A DNA stretch of 14,443 bases from Baffinella frigidus (Eukaryota; Cryptophyceae; Cryptomonadales; Baffinellaceae), in NCBI GenBank assembly GCA_026770585.1, contig MU646666.1, positions 1-14,443 of the forward strand, in the 5' to 3' direction. The notes beneath the pieces are model-generated. The model saw only the letters and a list, made by a program, of their open reading frames with translations, did no database searches and was not told the DNA's origin. The translations under genes and the position numbers were made by a program. Positions 7,536 through 11,600 of the stretch are shown in pieces. Position 1 is the stretch's first letter. Every line of letters begins with the position of its first letter.

Positions 7536-7658
7536 GTACAGGGGTACCTCGCTCATAAGAAACCGCCGCCCCCTAGGACCCTACAGTATGGCTATGCCTA
7601 GGGCCCTATGGTTGTCCTAGGGGGGTGAGCGTTTCTTATGAGCGAGATACCCCTGTAC
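7536..7658. mobile_element. Foldback (MITE-like) element 3
   Basis: The arm at 7536-7579 (GTACAGGGGTACCTCGCTCA then TAAGAAACCGC...CTAGGAC) is complementary to 7614-7658 at roughly 90%. The spacer includes a CCCTACAGTATGGC-GCCCTATGG stretch like the hairpin of the F family. Short frames reading MSE-PLY occur on both strands because of the symmetry and are not genes. Confidence 0.7.
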
Positions 7659-7977
7659 GGCCTAATCCCGGCGCGAGCCTATTTCCGGCGTTCCGTAGGC
7701 TGCTTCCGTAGGCATTTCAGTTGGGTGATACGGAACGTTGGAATGAGGCTGACGCCGGAAACCCCTAGGTCCTTAGGGACTTCCTACCGGTTGAACGGGT
7801 ACAGAGCTCGAGTCCGTCCACCGTTGGCATTGTCTCATTCGTGTCGGGGTGAAACCACCCCGCGCTAAAATCACCAGAATGAGAGCGAGCGAGAGAGTGT
7901 GTGAGTGTGTGTGTGTGAGAGAGAGCCTCCGACGCCACATGTGTCGTGAATACAACCACGCCCCTAAACCCTACACT
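7659..7977. other. Intergenic or intronic sequence with GAG/GTG microsatellite
   Basis: No exon is recognised. A GAGCGAGCGAGAGAGTGTGT microsatellite lies at about 7879-7927. It yields artificial minus-strand frames of Ser-Leu-Thr-His. Confidence 0.5.
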
Positions 7978-8590
7978 CGACCAGATAAGTGGAGCAGTGG
8001 AAAGTGGTGGTGGAGGTAGTGGCGGCTAAACCCTAAACCCTAAACCCTAAACCCTAAACCCTACACCCTAAACCCTAAACCCTAAATCCTAAACCCTAAA
8101 CCCAACCAGATGTGTGGAGCAGCGGAAAGTGGTGGTAAATGGTTTTGGAGGTGGTGCAGGCGCGGGACCTGTTGACATTTGCGGGACCTGTTGACATTTG
8201 CCGTTGCAGTAGCTGAAACAAAAGTGGTCCCGACCAGATGCGTGGAGCAGCAGAAAGTGGTAGTGGAGGCGCGGAACCCGCGCCTAAATACCCTAAACCC
8301 TAAACCCGACCAGATGCGTGCAGCAGCGCAAAGTGGTGGTGGAGGTGGTGGCGACTAAAGCCTAAAGCCTAAACCCTGAACTCGACCACATGCGTGGAGC
8401 AGCGGAGAGTGGTGGTGGAGGCGATTGACGACCTGTTGACATTTGCCGTTGGAATAGCTGAACCAAAAGTGGCCCCGACCAGATGCGTGGAGCAGCAGAA
8501 AGTGGTGGTGGAGGTGGTAGTGGAGGGGCCTGTTGACATTTGCGGAACCTGTTGACATTTGGCGTTGCCATAGCTGAGCCTGAGCACCCC
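7978..8590 (+). pseudogene. Exon A cluster: six 3'-truncated echoes of intron end plus exon start
   Basis: The motif CGACCAGATGCGTGGAGCAG followed by CGGAAAGTGGTGGTGGAGGT recurs at about 7978, 8104, 8230, 8307, 8382 and 8476 before the intact copy at 8591. In the exon A frame it reads (Q)RKVVVEV. Each copy stops after VEV or after GARDL-like codons and passes into TTGACATTTGC (8174, 8190, 8435, 8533, 8550) or CTAAACCC repeats (8026, 8354). The 3' ends of the intervening pieces (GCCGTTG-AGTAGCTGAA...CCCGACCAG) are also copied, so each unit is an intron end joined to an exon start. Several units are broken by stops or missing donors and cannot serve as whole exons. Confidence 0.75.
8026..8103 (-). 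repeat. Telomere-like CCCTAAA tract between A echoes 1 and 2
   Basis: About ten units of CCCTAAA, mostly perfect, reading opposite to the arrays at 2.4-3.6 kb. It begins exactly where the first exon A echo stops (GTGGCGG then CTAAACCC). A shorter tract lies at 8284-8307, before echo 4. Confidence 0.9.
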
Positions 8591-8609
8591 GAACAGATGC
8601 GTGGAGCAG

Positions 8610-8671
8610 CGGAGAGTGGTGGTGGAGGTGATTGAGGCTCGCGACCTGCCGATCATGGACGACGAACCCGG
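8610..8671 (+). CDS. C2 exon A, intact copy A7
   Basis: It encodes RVVVEVIEARDLPIMDDEPG (last Gly shared with exon B): the first C2 strand, then the start of calcium loop 1. The end CCC GG|GTGAGT is a textbook donor. The start is uncertain. Possible acceptors are GAGCAG|CGG, giving about 8610; the earlier CAG at 8596; or GAGAG, giving 8617. I chose the GAGCAG site because it is conserved in all six upstream echoes. Confidence 0.75.
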
Positions 8672-11600
8672 GTGAGTTTCGAAAGCCTTCAGCCCTGAAT
8701 GGCTTTCTCCCCCCTCGACCGCACCCGGGTGCGGTCCCGCCTTGATTGTCAACCTTAGAAATCTCACCTGGATAGGCAACTTTTCAGACAACGTCTAAAG
8801 TAGTCTCCCAGTTAACTCAACCTCGTTCCAACACACACCCGTTTCGGGAGCTTCGCCCCAGTGGTCATGGAGCCGCCACCCTGCAGCGGACGGCCCCGTG
8901 CCTACGAGGGCGCCTGACGCTGCCTGGGCTTCTCTCTCTTAGTGGTGGTGGAGGTGATTGAGGCGCGGGACCTGCCGATCATGGATGACGAACCCGGGTT
9001 AGTTTCGAAAGCCTTCAGCCCTGGATGGCTTTCTCGCCCCTCTTCTGGACAGTTTCGTGTCAAAAAAGATGCCGCTCTCAACGTCTTTTTGCGCGAATTG
9101 TAAACTTGGCCATCATGGACGACGAACCCGGGTGCGATCCCGCCTCGATTGTCAACTTTAGATCTAAGGTTGTCAACTTTTCCCACAGCGATAGTCAACT
9201 TTAGGTGCAACACTTTTGGTGAGATTCTCCGCCCGTCAGTCTTCATCTGTAGGGGTTAGGGGCACACTCCCCGGGCTGTTCCAAATCGCACTGGTTTCGC
9301 ACCAGGTCGATAAACAGTAGGTTTTGTACGAGGGATAGCTCCATGACACTCGGAGCCAGAACATTTCGCCTAAGTCAACCCCCCCTGAAAACCAGCGCCT
9401 TAAGTCAAATGCCTGCCATGGTGGCAGGGTCCATCTAAACGAAATCAGGGGATAGTTGACTTAGGTGAGCTGGTTGACTTATCCGAAATCTTGTGGCTCG
9501 GAGTGCATTATGTCAAGAGTGGTACGGGGGCCTGTGGCTTGCGGCACCCCGTACCCTAAACCCTAAACCCCACACCCTGTGCGGCAGGTACACGGTGGAT
9601 CCGTACGTGGTGATGCGGTACTGCGGGGAGGAGACTACCACCAAACACTTTCTCCTCAGAACATCACTCAACCAGTCCCACTTATATGCTATGTAAGGCT
9701 TTGATTTGTGGTGTGTTTGGGTGGATACGCTATGTTAGGCATTAAATGGTTGGGTTCAGCCCCCCGTAACCCGTACCTCAAACCCGAAACCCGTACCTCA
9801 AACCCGAAAAACGTGCGGCTGAGTGGTACGGGGGCCTGTGGCTTGCGGCACCCCGTACCCTAAACCCTAAGCCCCACACCCTGTGCGGCAGGTACACGGT
9901 GGATCCGTACGTGGTGCTGCGGTGTTGCGAGGAGGAGACTATCACGAAGCAGTTCAAACACGCGACAGCAATGCACCAATGGAAAAAGTCAACAGTTTAG
10001 TACCAACATGGTGAACCGTTGGCATTTTAATTATTATTTTCGCGTGGAAATGAATTGAGAAAACCGGTCTTTAACGTTGGGTGTGCGTGCGGCAGGTAGG
10101 AAAAACATTAATTGATACATTATCTGAAATGCAGGTACACGGTGGACCCGTACGTGGTGCTGCGGTGTTGCGGGGAGGAGACTATCACGAAGCAGTTCAA
10201 CAAGCAGCTCGACCCTGTCTGGAACGAAACTAAGGTGCATGCATTTCACGTGGTTCAAATGTTATTCGGGGTTCATGGTTGAGGGGTTTAGTGGTTTAGG
10301 GGTGCAGGGGTGCAGGGGTGCAGGGTTGCAGGGTTTAGGGTTCAGGGTTGAGGGTGTAGGGTGTAGGGTGGAGGGTGGAGGGTGGAGGGGTGGAGGGTGT
10401 AGGGGTGTAGGGTGTAGGGGTGTAGGGGTGTAGGGTGTAGGGTGAGGGGTGCATGCTGCGCGCAGAGGGGAGGTGACTATCACGAAGCAGTTCAACAAGC
10501 AGCTCGATCCCGTCTGGAACGAAACCAAGGTGCCAAACCCTATACCCTAAACCCTAAACCCAAAACCCGAAACGTGATTCAGGGTTCAGGGTTCAGGGTT
10601 TGGGGTGTAGGGTGAAGACACCAAGGTGCGTGGTTCAGGGTTCATGGTTCAGGGCTCAGGGGCTAGGGGTTAAGGATTCGGGGTTCAGGGTTTAGGGTTA
10701 GGGCGGGGAGGAGACTATCACGAAGCAGTTCAACAAGCAGTTCGATCCCGACTGGAACGAGACCAAGGTGAGAAACCCTCAACCATGAACTAAACCCTCA
10801 ACCCTCAACCTCAACCCTCAACCCTCAACCATGAACCATGAACCATGAACCATGAACCATAAACCCTAGACCCTAAACTATAACCCCGAAATTTTCTTCA
10901 GCGTTCAGGGTTTAGGGGTTCAGGGTTCTGGGTTTAGAAACCAAGGTGCGCGTAACGAATAATGTTGAGGGTTAATGGTTCCCCCAACAACCACCCCTGG
11001 TCCAGCTATTGCAATGGCTAATATCAACACGGATGCGTGGTTCAGGGTTTAGGGTTCAGGGGTTAGGGTTCAGCGTTCAGCGTCCAGCGTTCAGGGTCCA
11101 GGGCCCAGGGTTCAGGGTTCATGAATTCGGGTTCATGGGTTAGGGTTTAGGGGTGCATGCTTGCTCGGAGAGGGCACTTGTGCCCCTGGGATCACACCTA
11201 GAGGGATCACACCTTAAGGGACCACACTTAGAGAAAGTACCGACCTCGGGCCTTACGGGCCGATCACACCTCGTTACTGAACCGTTTAAAACCCCCACCG
11301 AGGCTGGGTCTGAGCAGGGTCCTAGCTGAGCATCGGAGACCACATGGATCACACCTAGAGAGAGAGAGTAACACCCTCGAACCTCGAGCCTCGTGGGCAA
11401 CCGTCCGCATGGATCACACCTAGAGAAAGTGACGCGCTGTGGCCTTGGGGAGACCCCTCATAACCTGGACAGGTTATGAATGTGCCCGTAACCTGAACAA
11501 GTGTTGAAGGTGCCCACGGACGGTTGTCCACATGGATCACGCCTAAAGAAAGTAACGCCCTCTGGCCCTGTCACGAACAGGTTACCCCTGTAACGCCCTC

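Noticed and set aside
7638-7868. Small protein beginning MSEIPLY
   Set aside because: The start lies in the arm of a foldback element and a mirror frame occurs on the other strand; no domain follows.
8369-8791. 140-codon minus-strand frame rich in Ser-Thr-Thr and His
   Set aside because: It is the antisense of the exon A echoes. The + strand reading has C2 residues, splice sites and silent changes.
10239-10433. Glycine-rich small protein frame
   Set aside because: It is produced by GGGTGCAGGG and GGGTGTAG repeat units; the repeat explains the composition.
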